The notes beneath the pieces were generated by a model. That model made no database searches, was not told the origin of the DNA, and was given only the letters and a program-made list of their open reading frames with translations. A DNA stretch of 64,000 bases, taken from contig UQLW01000009.1 of assembly GCA_900542005.1 (NCBI GenBank), positions 1 through 64,000 on the forward strand, given 5' to 3'. The position numbers were made by a program, and so were the translations under genes. Position 1 is the stretch's first letter. Each line of letters opens with the position of its first letter. This DNA comes from an uncultured Eubacteriales bacterium (lineage in GTDB: Bacteria > Bacillota > Clostridia > Christensenellales > UMGS416). Below, piece after piece: positions 23,584 through 31,752 of the stretch.

Positions 23584-23865
23584 TCTTTATTGTCTTGCTC
23601 ATTAGAATCCAATCTGCGCAGCCGTCTATTTTGCAATCGACGACACCGTAAACCCCTGCCCGGCGCTGCGATGCCCAAACCGGGTGTAATGCACCCGGCC
23701 TTCAGGCCTGCCATATCGCTGCCGCAATATAAAACGGCCTTCCGATATATGAAACAGCGCGGGCTTACTCCACCTTGGCTTATGTTGGATAGGAAAGGAG
23801 GCAAAAAAATGCCCGGAACGCGGAAGGCGGCGCTTGCTCCGCTTTACGCCCCGGGCGGCGGTCTG

Positions 23866-24027
23866 CTATGCTTTGTACGATTGGGCGCCAGGGGCGGCCT
23901 TCATGGCAGTGTGGATAAACTGCTCCAGACAGGCCAGCCTGGCGTCGAGCGATTGAAAATCTGCGACAATGGATTGAGCCTCTGCAAGCAAAGCTTGCAG
24001 CTGGGCTTCGTGATCAGGCGTCGGCAC
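23866..24027 (-). CDS. Small protein of unknown function, possible coiled coil
   Basis: A 53-residue reading from GTG 24027, with AAAGGAG six bases upstream. The sequence is helical and Gln/Ala/Leu-rich (HEAQLQALLAEAQSIVADF, then SLDARLACLEQFIHTAM), in line with a short coiled coil. Nothing is recognised. The other strand has an ATG at 23810 behind AAAGGAGG whose frame runs through the same bases, but its composition looks unlike a protein. I favour the minus-strand reading. Confidence 0.4.
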   Translation of the reverse strand: MPTPDHEAQLQALLAEAQSIVADFQSLDARLACLEQFIHTAMKAAPGAQSYKA

Positions 24028-24667
24028 AGGGGACTCCTTTCGGATCAGGTAGGTTAGCGCCCTCGCCTGTCAAAGGCGCGGATGGGCTGGTGAGGAGACG
24101 GGATTCCCTGCACCCTGAAGAAGGATGGGTTATGCAAAGGCATGCTGAGGCAGGATCCAATTTTCCCGCGGAGGATAGGGAGCGGTGCTGCAAGGGTGCG
24201 AATTGGACGGGACAGCAGGGGACGTTCAAAAAGCGCTGCACATAAGGGCGAAAGCGCCGGCCAGGAGAATGCAGCATAGAAAACCATACGGGCATCAAAA
24301 GGCCGGAGGCCTTCCAGGTCCTCCGGCGTTTTGAGAGAGAAGGAGGGCGTTCCGTGTATCCTGGAGCCGCGTGAGGAGAAATCAGGCGCCCTTTCCAACC
24401 CGAGTATCCATACGTTTTGTATCGCCATTGAAGCACGATTTCTGCCGGCTGTCAATAGGTTTGTAAAAAGTCGCTCCAAACCGAAGGACCATTTCAGGGT
24501 CGGAGATTTACAGAAGTATTTATAGAAAAGGGGGCATGATTGACCGAGGATCCATTGGCTGTGAATATTCATTCAGGCAGGGGATCAGGCTGAGGTTGAA
24601 GTCCATAGCCGGATAGGATATCATAAAAAGAAAAATGGGGAAAGTGTTCCCAGGGGAGGCAAAGGCC
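24028..24667. other. Stretch without a recognisable gene
   Basis: No reading frame on either strand has both a ribosome site and a protein-like composition. A hairpin GCCGGAGG...CCTCCGGC followed by GTTTT at about 24302-24332 is the only structured element seen. The same lack of genes holds for 23584-23865, where CCGGGTG-TAATG-CACCCGG forms one short hairpin. The region may be remnant DNA beside the island. Confidence 0.5.
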
Positions 24668-25546
24668 ATGGGCGACTTTAAGGTTGCGCTGCTGCAGCTT
24701 TTATCGACCTCCAGCCAGGAGGGCAATGCGAAAAAAGGGATGGCATATTGCCGGCAGGCCAAGGCGATGGGCGCGGATCTGGCGCTATTTCCGGAAATGT
24801 GGAGCAATGGCTACCATGTGTGCGCGGATCCGGAGCAGCTTCGGCGGGAGGCTGTCGCGCGGGACGGCGCCTTTGTTCAGGGGTTCCGGGAGCTTGCCCA
24901 GCAGCTGGATATGGCGGTTGGCATTACCTTTCTGGAGCAATATGAGCCGATGCCCCGCAATACGCTCTGCGTATTCGACCGGCGGGGGCGGTGTGTGCTG
25001 ACCTATGCCAAGATTCATACCTGCGACTTTGAGGCAGAACGCCATCTTACGCCAGGAGATGACTTCTTTGCCGCAGAGCTGGACACCCGGAGCGGACCGG
25101 TGACCATTGGCGCGATGATCTGTTATGATCGGGAATTTCCCGAAAGCGCGCGGATCCTGATGCTCAAGGGGGCTGAGGTGATATTGGTGCCCAATGCATG
25201 CCCCATGGAGATCAACCGCCTGTCGCAGCTCAGGGGAAGGGCCTATGAGAATATGCTGGGTATTGCTACGGCCAACTATGCCTATGGGCAGCCGGACTGC
25301 AACGGCCATTCCTCCGCCTTTGACGGTATGGCCTACCGGCCTGGGGAATCCGGCTGGAGGGATACGCTGCTGGTGGAGGCGGGGGAGGCGGAGGGCATCT
25401 ATATGGCCTCTTTTCCCATGGAGCAGCTGCGCCAATACCGGAAGCTGGAGATCCATGGAAACGCCTACCGCCATCCAGAAAAATACCGGCTGCTGACGGA
25501 AACAACGCGCAGCGAGCCCTTTCTCCGGGCCGACTACAGGCCGTAA
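24668..25546 (+). CDS. Carbon-nitrogen hydrolase (nitrilase superfamily)
   Basis: A 292-residue amidase with the full catalytic triad: Glu43 (FPEMWSNGY), Lys115 (TYAKIHTCDFE) and Cys152 (MICYDREFPE). Members cleave amide or nitrile bonds in N-carbamoyl compounds, omega-amides or formamides. The substrate is not clear. The start is ATG 24668 with GGGGAGG seven bases upstream. It stands alone, followed by a convergent gene. Confidence 0.88.
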   Translation: MGDFKVALLQLLSTSSQEGNAKKGMAYCRQAKAMGADLALFPEMWSNGYHVCADPEQLRREAVARDGAFVQGFRELAQQLDMAVGITFLEQYEPMPRNTLCVFDRRGRCVLTYAKIHTCDFEAERHLTPGDDFFAAELDTRSGPVTIGAMICYDREFPESARILMLKGAEVILVPNACPMEINRLSQLRGRAYENMLGIATANYAYGQPDCNGHSSAFDGMAYRPGESGWRDTLLVEAGEAEGIYMASFPMEQLRQYRKLEIHGNAYRHPEKYRLLTETTRSEPFLRADYRP

Positions 25547-25575
25547 CCTGCTGGGACCAGTAGGCCCGCCATCGG

Positions 25576-25968
25576 CTAAAAGGGTTTGGGAAGGTCCGGA
25601 TGGGAAAGCGCCTCCTGATAGGGCACGCCGTATACGACGAAGTAGGCGCAATACAGGATGATTTCCGAGGGTTTGGGCTTTTGCGGCAGGGAGCAGCCGA
25701 TGATCCGGTTCAGCGTTTTGTTTTGCCCTCCATCCCAGCATCGGGTTACAGCCCGATAGACCGCCTGCTCCGTGGTGCCAAGGGAGCGCCCGAGCTGGAT
25801 GGCTACGCCATGGTAGATATCGCGGGTTACTTGAAACCGATCGAAGGCGCCGACCTCCGCTTCGGCAATGATCCGGCAAGCCCTATCAATGCTGAGGATA
25901 AGCGCCTTGCGTCCTGAATACCGGAGGGATGGGCCGATGCAGTCAACAAGTTTTTCAACTTTGTTCAT
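25576..25968 (-). CDS. Spo0A C-terminal-domain protein without receiver domain
   Basis: A 130-residue protein resembling only the DNA-binding (C-terminal) domain of Spo0A: IYHGVAIQLGRSLGTTEQAV, then YRAVTRCWDGG, then IIGCSLPQKPKPSEIILYCA. The equivalent region in Spo0A is YPxIAxxxxTTxxxVERAIRxxIxxxW...G...KPTNSEFI. No phosphoacceptor receiver domain is present, so it cannot be controlled by the phosphorelay in the usual way. ATG 25968 follows AAAGGA. It may compete with or modulate Spo0A at its boxes; that is inference. Confidence 0.65.
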   Translation of the reverse strand: MNKVEKLVDCIGPSLRYSGRKALILSIDRACRIIAEAEVGAFDRFQVTRDIYHGVAIQLGRSLGTTEQAVYRAVTRCWDGGQNKTLNRIIGCSLPQKPKPSEIILYCAYFVVYGVPYQEALSHPDLPKPF

Positions 25969-26155
25969 GCGGGACCGTCCTTTCAATCAAGATGTATCTC
26001 CATCATAGGGAAAAATTCATAAACTGGTATAAAATGAACAGAAAATACGCGAAGCTGTTTTCAAAAATCTCCTATATTATAATAAATTCGAGAAAAAACG
26101 GGAGGCCCGTATATATACCTGCAGAACCGGCGCCGGTTGTCACGCTGCGGCATGA

Positions 26156-26182
26156 AAAAGGCGTCCCTTTGGGACGCCTTTT
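26156..26182. terminator. Bidirectional hairpin terminator
   Basis: AAAAGGCGTCCC-TTT-GGGACGCCTTTT, with A/T runs on both sides. It lies between the Spo0A-C gene and the transporter. Nothing else is seen in 25969-26155 apart from an AT-rich stretch that may hold the Spo0A-C promoter. Confidence 0.8.
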
Positions 26183-26215
26183 CATGCCGGGCCAGGAGGG
26201 GGCGGGGATAAAAGC

Positions 26216-26254
26216 AAAATCCCGGGGAAGGCTTTGATCCTTCCCCGGGATTTT
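26216..26254. terminator. Terminator of the NhaC-family transporter gene
   Basis: AATCCCGGGGAAGG...CCTTCCCCGGGATT, a 14-bp stem with T-rich flanks on both strands. Confidence 0.88.
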
Positions 26255-26267
26255 TGAATCATCCGGC

Positions 26268-27884
26268 TTACGCCTTCTTTTTCTCTGTAAAGGCCCGCAG
26301 GACAAACAGCACGCCGATGGTCAATGCAACCCCCAAAGCCAGGCAGATCAGCGCATTCTGGATAAGGCCGGCCAGGATGAAGCAGACAAAGCTGATCGCG
26401 GCGACGGTAATCGCATAGGGCAGCTGCGTGGACACATGGCTTACATGGTCGCAGAGCGCGCCGGCAGAGGCCATAATGGTGGTATCCGAGATAGGTGAGC
26501 AATGATCGCCGCAGACCGCGCCGGCCAGACAGGCGGAGATGCCGATGGTGAGCAGCTCCGGCGAATTCTGGAAGATGGGCAGCACGATGGGGATCAGGAT
26601 CCCAAAGGTCCCCCAGGAGGTGCCGGTAGCAAAGGCCAGGAAGCAGGCTACCAGGAAGATAACGGCAGGCAGGAAATTTGCCAGGCCGGCGGCCGCGTGC
26701 TTCATGAGGCCGGCGACATATTCATCAGCCCCCAGCAGGCCGGTCATCCCCTTCAGGGTCAGGGCAAAGGTGAGGATCAAGATCGCGGGCACCATGGCGA
26801 TAAAGCCCTTAGGGATACAGGCCATGGCTTCCTTGAAGGTCATAACCCGGCGGGCGACCAGATAGACGATGGTGAGGATGAGCGCGATGAGGGCGCCCCA
26901 GGGCAGGCCTACGGAGGCATCCGTATTGGCAAAGGCGTCGATAAACCCGGCGCCCTGGAAGAGCCCGCCTACATACACCATGCCCAGCACGCAGAGCACA
27001 ATGAGACAGACGACGGGCAGCACAAGATCAAGCACCCGGCTTCGGGAATTTTCAGCGGCGGCTACGTCGTCGTCCTCAATGGCCCCCAGATCGCCCTCGA
27101 GCATGGCCTTGGCTTCCGCCAGCTTCATGGGGCCGTAATCAAATTTCATAACAGCGAGAGCGATGACAAAAACCAGCGTGAGCAGGGAATAAAAGTTATA
27201 GGGGATAGCGCGGACAAAGAGCTCGATGCCGCTGACCGTACCCAAATCAGCCGCGACGCTGGATACGGCGGCGGCCCAGGAGGAGATGGGAGCGATCATG
27301 CAGACGGGCGCGGCGGTGGCGTCTATGAGGTAGGCCAGCTTGGCGCGGGAAATTTTGTGCTGATCGGTGACAGGGCGCATGACGGAGCCCACCGTGAGGC
27401 AGTTGAAGTAGTCGTCCACAAAGATGAGCACGCCCAGCACAAAGGTGGCCAGCAGCGCGCCGACGCGGCTTTTGATGTTCCGCTGCGCCCAACGGCCAAA
27501 GGCAGCGGAGCCGCCCGATTGGTTAATGAGGGCCACCAGGATGCCCAAGATGACCAGGAACAGGAATATGCCGGCGTTCCACTTATCGGCCAGCGAACCG
27601 ATGAATCCCTGGTTGACCAGCGTATCCAGGGCCATGACCGGCTGGAAATTGGCGTAAAAGAGCGCGCCGACGACGATGCCGATAAAAAGCGAGCTGTAGG
27701 CCTCTTTGGTGATTAAGGCCAGGGCGATGGCGACGACGGGCGGGATCAGCGCCCAGAAGGTACCATACATGTTGCTGACGTAGCTTTCGCCTTCGGCGGC
27801 TTCAGCCAGGGCCGCCGGCCCCAGCAGGGCTGCCAATACCGCGACAGCGGCGGCAGCCAGGACGATGCGGATGCGTTTGTTCAT
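26268..27884 (-). CDS. lysW: NhaC-family transporter, predicted lysine permease
   Basis: A 538-residue membrane protein with about 12 helices. Motifs such as VFVDDYFNCLTVGSVMRPVT, then CMIAPISSWAAAV and GDHCSPISDTTIMAS match NhaC-type Na+/H+ antiporters. A cleavable-looking N-terminal hydrophobic segment precedes helix 1. A lysine riboswitch lies directly upstream. NhaC-family proteins under lysine riboswitches in Clostridia were earlier predicted to be lysine transporters (LysW), so lysine import is more likely than pH control. GGGGAGG precedes ATG 27884. Confidence 0.8.
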   Translation of the reverse strand: MNKRIRIVLAAAAVAVLAALLGPAALAEAAEGESYVSNMYGTFWALIPPVVAIALALITKEAYSSLFIGIVVGALFYANFQPVMALDTLVNQGFIGSLADKWNAGIFLFLVILGILVALINQSGGSAAFGRWAQRNIKSRVGALLATFVLGVLIFVDDYFNCLTVGSVMRPVTDQHKISRAKLAYLIDATAAPVCMIAPISSWAAAVSSVAADLGTVSGIELFVRAIPYNFYSLLTLVFVIALAVMKFDYGPMKLAEAKAMLEGDLGAIEDDDVAAAENSRSRVLDLVLPVVCLIVLCVLGMVYVGGLFQGAGFIDAFANTDASVGLPWGALIALILTIVYLVARRVMTFKEAMACIPKGFIAMVPAILILTFALTLKGMTGLLGADEYVAGLMKHAAAGLANFLPAVIFLVACFLAFATGTSWGTFGILIPIVLPIFQNSPELLTIGISACLAGAVCGDHCSPISDTTIMASAGALCDHVSHVSTQLPYAITVAAISFVCFILAGLIQNALICLALGVALTIGVLFVLRAFTEKKKA

Positions 27885-27898
27885 GGTTCTTCCTCCCC

Positions 27899-27941
27899 AA
27901 AAAACAAGGCCATGATATAGCGCGGCGCGCAAATCATGACC
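27899..27941 (-). terminator. Riboswitch-controlled terminator before the transporter
   Basis: On the minus strand GGTCATGAT pairs with ATCATGGCC around a GC-rich inner hairpin, followed by TTGTTTTTT just before the ribosome site. Its 5' arm could instead pair with the 3' arm of riboswitch stem P1 (GTCATGGC), an antiterminator option. Confidence 0.75.
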
Positions 27942-27980
27942 CAATTATGGGGACGGCAGGCGGACAGGATACGCCTGCGC

Positions 27981-28143
27981 CATGACAGCTCTCCACGGAA
28001 CGTGACAGTCCGGCGGATCTTATCCGACGGCCCGGCTGCCGGGCTGCCAGACAGCAGCCACAGCGCCTCGGCGGCGATCCCTTTTGCTTCCCGATGTCTG
28101 TCGGTAGGTGGAAGCTACTCTTGAACGCCGCGCCTCTATCATG
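27981..28143 (-). ncRNA. Lysine riboswitch (L-box)
   Basis: On the minus strand the conserved L-box blocks appear in order: GATAGAGGCGCGG, TTCAAGAGTAGCTT, GGGATCGCCGCCGAGGCGC, GGACTGTCACGTTCCGTGG and AGAGCTGTCATGG. P1 closes with CATGATAG (28136-28143) and CTGTCATG (27981-27988). It lies between a promoter and a terminator upstream of the NhaC-family gene, so lysine should turn expression off. Confidence 0.88.
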
Positions 28144-28160
28144 CCTTATTGCATACTCCC

Positions 28161-28188
28161 AGTATAAACAACCTGTGACAAATGTCAA
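28161..28188 (-). promoter_or_regulatory. SigA promoter of the lysine riboswitch transcript
   Basis: Read leftward, TTGACA (28183-28188) and TATACT (28161-28166) with 16-base spacing, about 20 bases before riboswitch stem P1. Confidence 0.8.
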
Positions 28189-28243
28189 TCGGTTTTGCCC
28201 AACGCAGCCGTTTTTCGCAAGAAAGGAATTTTTGCCTGCCGAT

Positions 28244-28280
28244 AAAAAATCCGCCTGCGGCGCGCCGCCGCAGGCGGATT
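28244..28280 (-). terminator. Terminator after the PHP-domain gene
   Basis: On the minus strand a 15-bp stem AATCCGCCTGCGGCG and complement is followed by TTTTTATC. Bases 28189-28243 hold nothing else. Confidence 0.88.
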
Positions 28281-28307
28281 CCAAAGAAGCCCATGACATA
28301 TTGCTTC

Positions 28308-29108
28308 CTACCGGTGGAAGCGGAATTTTTTATCCTCAGTCAGATCCAGCAGGTGAACGAGACGGTCAAAATTGGCCTTTGCCGCGTCCAGACCGGCTGG
28401 ATGATGGGCGTCGCTGCCCAGATAAAAGCGGCAGCCGCAGGCCAGCGCAATGCGGTAGGGCCGCAGAATCTCCGACAGATCGCCGGGCGTATAGGCAAAG
28501 GCGTCCAGGTTCAGCTCCACGCCGGCGCCCCGCTGCGCCACGCGGGTAAACAGGCAGCGGAACGTATCGGAGGGAATACGGCGGACCAGCTCAATATGGT
28601 CGGCCCAGGATGCCGGCGCGATCAAGGGGCAGGTCAGGTGGGCGATGCCCACCTTGTGAAAGGGCAGCTCCATATCCAAAAGCGCATCCAGCCGGCGGAT
28701 ATAGAGCTGGACGCGGCGGTCCAGGGGGCTATCCTCGGGGGCGATGGTGAAACCCTCCATATGAAGATGGGTGGTAGGAATAATGACGAAATCGAACCGG
28801 GCAAAGGTATCGGGAGCCAGGCCAAGGCGTCCGTTTTGATCAATATCCGTTTCGCAGCCAAAAAAGAAGCGGACGCCGTCCCGCTCAGGCAGCGGCAGGG
28901 CCTGCGCGATATGGGAATAATCCTGGCGGGCATAGAACTCAAAGGTTACCGGAAGCGTCTCGTCCCAGAAATGATCGGTCAGGCAAAGCTCGTGCAGGCC
29001 GCTGGAGGCGGCATACGATAGCATGCGCGCGGTTGTCTGCTTGGGATCAAGGGAGCACAGCGACAGATGGGAATGCAGATGATAGTCGTGATCCACGATG
29101 TACTTCAT
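28308..29108 (-). CDS. PHP-domain phosphoesterase, histidinol-phosphatase-like
   Basis: A 266-residue protein with the PHP metal-binding motifs: DYHLHSHLS near the N-terminus, CLTDHFWDE, FFGCETDID, VIIPTTHLHMEG, and the C-terminal FYLGSDAHHP. The family includes histidinol-phosphatase HisJ, but no histidine genes are nearby, so the substrate is open. The start is ATG 29108 after GAGGAGGG. Confidence 0.82.
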   Translation of the reverse strand: MKYIVDHDYHLHSHLSLCSLDPKQTTARMLSYAASSGLHELCLTDHFWDETLPVTFEFYARQDYSHIAQALPLPERDGVRFFFGCETDIDQNGRLGLAPDTFARFDFVIIPTTHLHMEGFTIAPEDSPLDRRVQLYIRRLDALLDMELPFHKVGIAHLTCPLIAPASWADHIELVRRIPSDTFRCLFTRVAQRGAGVELNLDAFAYTPGDLSEILRPYRIALACGCRFYLGSDAHHPAGLDAAKANFDRLVHLLDLTEDKKFRFHR

Positions 29109-29142
29109 GAATATCCCTCCTCTTTGGCGGCATGGCCGCAAT

Positions 29143-29176
29143 AAAAAAGGCAGGCACGGCTATGGGCGTGCCTGCC
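29143..29176 (-). terminator. Terminator of the acyl-CoA synthetase operon
   Basis: Minus-strand hairpin GGCAGGCACG...CGTGCCTGCC followed by TTTTTT. Confidence 0.9.
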
Positions 29177-29189
29177 GGATCAAGGCCGC

Positions 29190-30875
29190 CTAGTGCTGCT
29201 GCGCAGCCCGGTAGGCCTCCATATCCATACGGACAATCTCCTTGCGGCGGATCTTGCCGGAAGGTGTTTTGGGTAGTTCATCGACAAAGACGACTACTCT
29301 GGGATATTTATAGGGGGCGGTCGCCTTTTTCACATAGGTCTGAATTTCCTTAACCAGGGCGTCCGAGGGCTCGTAGCCCCGCGCCAGCACAATCGTAGCC
29401 TTGACGGCCTGGCCGCGGACCGGATCGGGCGTGCCGGTGACCGCGCATTCCAGCACGGCAGGATGCTCCATGATGACGCTTTCCACCTCAAAGGGCCCGA
29501 TGCGGTAGCCGGAGGACTTAATGACATCGTCCGCCCGGCCCACAAACCACAGATAACCGTCCTCATCCTGCCAGGCCACATCGCCGGTATGGTAATAGCC
29601 GTCGTGCCAGACGCTTTCTGTCAGCTCGGGCGCACGGTAGTATCCATTAAACAGGCCGGTGGGCTTGCCCTCCGCCGTATAGATGCAGACCTCGCCCTCT
29701 TCGCCATAGCCGGCCGGCTCGCCGTCGTCATTGAGCAGGGCAACGCGATAGCAGGGGTTAACCTTGCCCATGGAGCCGGGCTTGGGCTTCATCCAGATAA
29801 AGGTGCCCGCGATGGGCGTGGACTCCGACTGGCCATAGGCCTCCATCAGCGGCAGGCCCGTCTGCTGTACCCACTGGCTTTGTACCTCAGGGTTCAGCGG
29901 CTCGCCGGCCACGCAGGCGTATTTCATATGGGAGAAATCATAGGCGCTGAGGTTTTCCTTGATGAGGAAGCGGTATACCGTGGCCGGAGCGCAGAAGGTG
30001 GTCACCTGATAACGGGTGATGACCTCGCACATCCGGTCGGCGTGAAAGCGCTCGTAATCATACACAAAGATAGCGCTGCCGGCAATCCACTGGCCATAGA
30101 TCTTGCCCCAGGAGGCCTTGGCCCAGCCGGTGTCCGCTACGGTCAGATGCAGCCCTCCGTCCTGCACATTCTGCCAAAATGCGGCGGTTACAATGTGGGC
30201 CAGGGGGTAGCTGAAATCCTGCAGCACCATCTTGGGCATGCCCGTGGTGCCGGAGGTGAAATAGATCAGCATGGGGTCATGGGCGCTGGTTGCATCCTTC
30301 CCCTGCGGGCGCGGGAAGTCGGCGGAGCAGGGCGCTGTCAGCGCATGCAGGCTTTCCCAGCCGGGGCGGGGCGCGTCGGAGATGACCAGGCGGTGCCGCA
30401 GCGTGGGCGCCTTGGCCATCGCGGCGTCGACGCCATCCAGAAGCGGCGCCTCCTCCACGCAGATCACCATCTTGATATCGGCAGCCTGGCAGCGGTATAA
30501 AATATCCTTGGCAGTCAGCATATGGGTGGCGGGGATTAAGATCGCCCCCAGCTTATGCAGGGCCATGGCGATGGGCCAGTATTCATAGCGCTGCATCAGC
30601 AGCACCATCACCGCGTCGCCCTTACCGATGCCCTTGGCGCGCAGCATGTTGGCCATGCGGTTGCTCTCGTCGCGCATTTGGGCAAAGGTGAAGCTCTTTT
30701 CCTCCCCGTCGTCGTTCACCCACAAAAGAGCCCGTTTTTCGGGCGTCAGGCGGGCGTATTCATCGCATACGTCGTAGGCAAAGTTAAAGTCCTCCGGCAC
30801 CCGGATGGACAGGTTGCGGGAAAAATCCTCCATAGAGTCGTAATGGGCCCGGGTAAAGCGGTCAATGAGATTCAT
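29190..30875 (-). CDS. Acyl-CoA synthetase (AMP-forming, medium-chain type)
   Basis: A 561-residue ANL-superfamily enzyme. Core motifs: IYFTSGTTGMPKMV (P-loop, A3), EAYGQSESTP (A5), YYHTGDVAWQDEDGYLWFVG (A7), DDVIKSSGYRIGPFEVES (A8) and TPSGKIRRKE with the catalytic Lys (A10). It activates a carboxylic acid with ATP and CoA; length and motifs resemble medium-chain ACSM or acetyl/propionyl-CoA synthetases. Its ATG overlaps the stop codon of the upstream regulator gene, so the two are translationally coupled. Confidence 0.9.
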   Translation of the reverse strand: MNLIDRFTRAHYDSMEDFSRNLSIRVPEDFNFAYDVCDEYARLTPEKRALLWVNDDGEEKSFTFAQMRDESNRMANMLRAKGIGKGDAVMVLLMQRYEYWPIAMALHKLGAILIPATHMLTAKDILYRCQAADIKMVICVEEAPLLDGVDAAMAKAPTLRHRLVISDAPRPGWESLHALTAPCSADFPRPQGKDATSAHDPMLIYFTSGTTGMPKMVLQDFSYPLAHIVTAAFWQNVQDGGLHLTVADTGWAKASWGKIYGQWIAGSAIFVYDYERFHADRMCEVITRYQVTTFCAPATVYRFLIKENLSAYDFSHMKYACVAGEPLNPEVQSQWVQQTGLPLMEAYGQSESTPIAGTFIWMKPKPGSMGKVNPCYRVALLNDDGEPAGYGEEGEVCIYTAEGKPTGLFNGYYRAPELTESVWHDGYYHTGDVAWQDEDGYLWFVGRADDVIKSSGYRIGPFEVESVIMEHPAVLECAVTGTPDPVRGQAVKATIVLARGYEPSDALVKEIQTYVKKATAPYKYPRVVVFVDELPKTPSGKIRRKEIVRMDMEAYRAAQQH

Positions 30876-31444
30876 CAGTCCTGATCCTTCCTATCCCCTT
30901 GGGAGAGGATGGATAAAAAGCGGGCCGGCTTTCCGTTGAGCGCCCGCATACCGTGGGGCTTTTCCGAGGAAAAATATACCGCGTCGCCGGCTTCCAGCAC
31001 CACGTCATATTTGCCGATAAAGATCTGCAGCGTACCCTCCATCACATAGGAGAATTCCTGGCCCGCATGGGAATACTGATGGTATTCCTCGCGGGGCTCC
31101 ACCGTGACCATAAAGGGCTCCATGGTTTTATGGATAAAGCCGTAGGCCAGGTTTTGGTAGCCGTATTCCTTGCGGCGGTCCACGGCGATGCCCCGGCCCT
31201 TACGCACAACGAAATAATCGCTGGCCTTGGGCTCGTCGCCGGTGAGCAGCACAGTCAGGTCAATGTGATATAAGCGACTTAACTCATACAGTACGCTTAC
31301 CGGGATATCCGCCTTGCCCTGTTCATAGGCAAGATATGTTTCTTCATCAAGACCGACCTTCTCAGCGACCTCTTTGACTGAGAAATCGGACAGCTCGCGC
31401 ATTCCCTGAATGCGCTGTGCAACCCACATAAGCTCTTCGCGCAT
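30875..31444 (-). CDS. XRE-cupin transcriptional regulator
   Basis: A 189-residue protein: an N-terminal Cro/CI HTH (LSDFSVKEVAEKVGLDEETY, then LAYEQGKADIPVSVL) and a C-terminal cupin (YSHAGQEFSYVMEGTLQIFI, then VLEAGDAVYFSSEKPHGMRA). Such two-domain regulators sense a small ligand in the cupin pocket. The gene ends on the first base of the acyl-CoA synthetase start codon, a coupling seen often in Clostridia, so the ligand is probably related to the acid or acyl-CoA used by that enzyme. Confidence 0.9.
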   Translation of the reverse strand: MREELMWVAQRIQGMRELSDFSVKEVAEKVGLDEETYLAYEQGKADIPVSVLYELSRLYHIDLTVLLTGDEPKASDYFVVRKGRGIAVDRRKEYGYQNLAYGFIHKTMEPFMVTVEPREEYHQYSHAGQEFSYVMEGTLQIFIGKYDVVLEAGDAVYFSSEKPHGMRALNGKPARFLSILSQGDRKDQD

Positions 31445-31663
31445 AGCCTGAGTACCCCTTTCATGGAATTTTTCCCATTATACCTAAAACGCAGCCGGGA
31501 AGCAAGGCATAGGAACCGGAAATCCAGGAAAAGACAGCGCCTAAAGCCCTATTGCGCTTTTTCTCAGGCCGAAATGGTGGTATACTTATATATTGGCTTC
31601 GCCCAGCTGCGGTTTGGAACCGCTCCGCCGGGGCGGCTGGAAAATTGGTGCAAAACCGCCCTA

Positions 31664-31714
31664 TTGACAAGTATAAGGGGAATCGGTACAATACAGCGTA
31701 TGGAACAGATGTTC
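31664..31714 (+). promoter_or_regulatory. uvrBA promoter with LexA (SOS) box
   Basis: TTGACA (31664-31669) and TACAAT (31687-31692) are 17 bases apart. Eleven bases downstream, GAAC-AGAT-GTTC (31703-31714) is a perfect match to the Gram-positive LexA box core GAACN4GTTC. LexA bound there would block uvrBA until DNA damage. No other feature is seen in 31445-31663. Confidence 0.8.
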
Positions 31715-31752
31715 TAACGAGGCCGTCCGGCTGCGGATGGAAGGAGGGCAGG

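Noticed and set aside
24054..24572. 172-codon minus-strand frame in the empty region
   Set aside because: No ribosome site, no recognisable motif, and a composition unlike nearby proteins.
28182..29021. 279-codon plus-strand frame across the PHP gene
   Set aside because: Antisense to a PHP protein with all metal motifs; no start signal.
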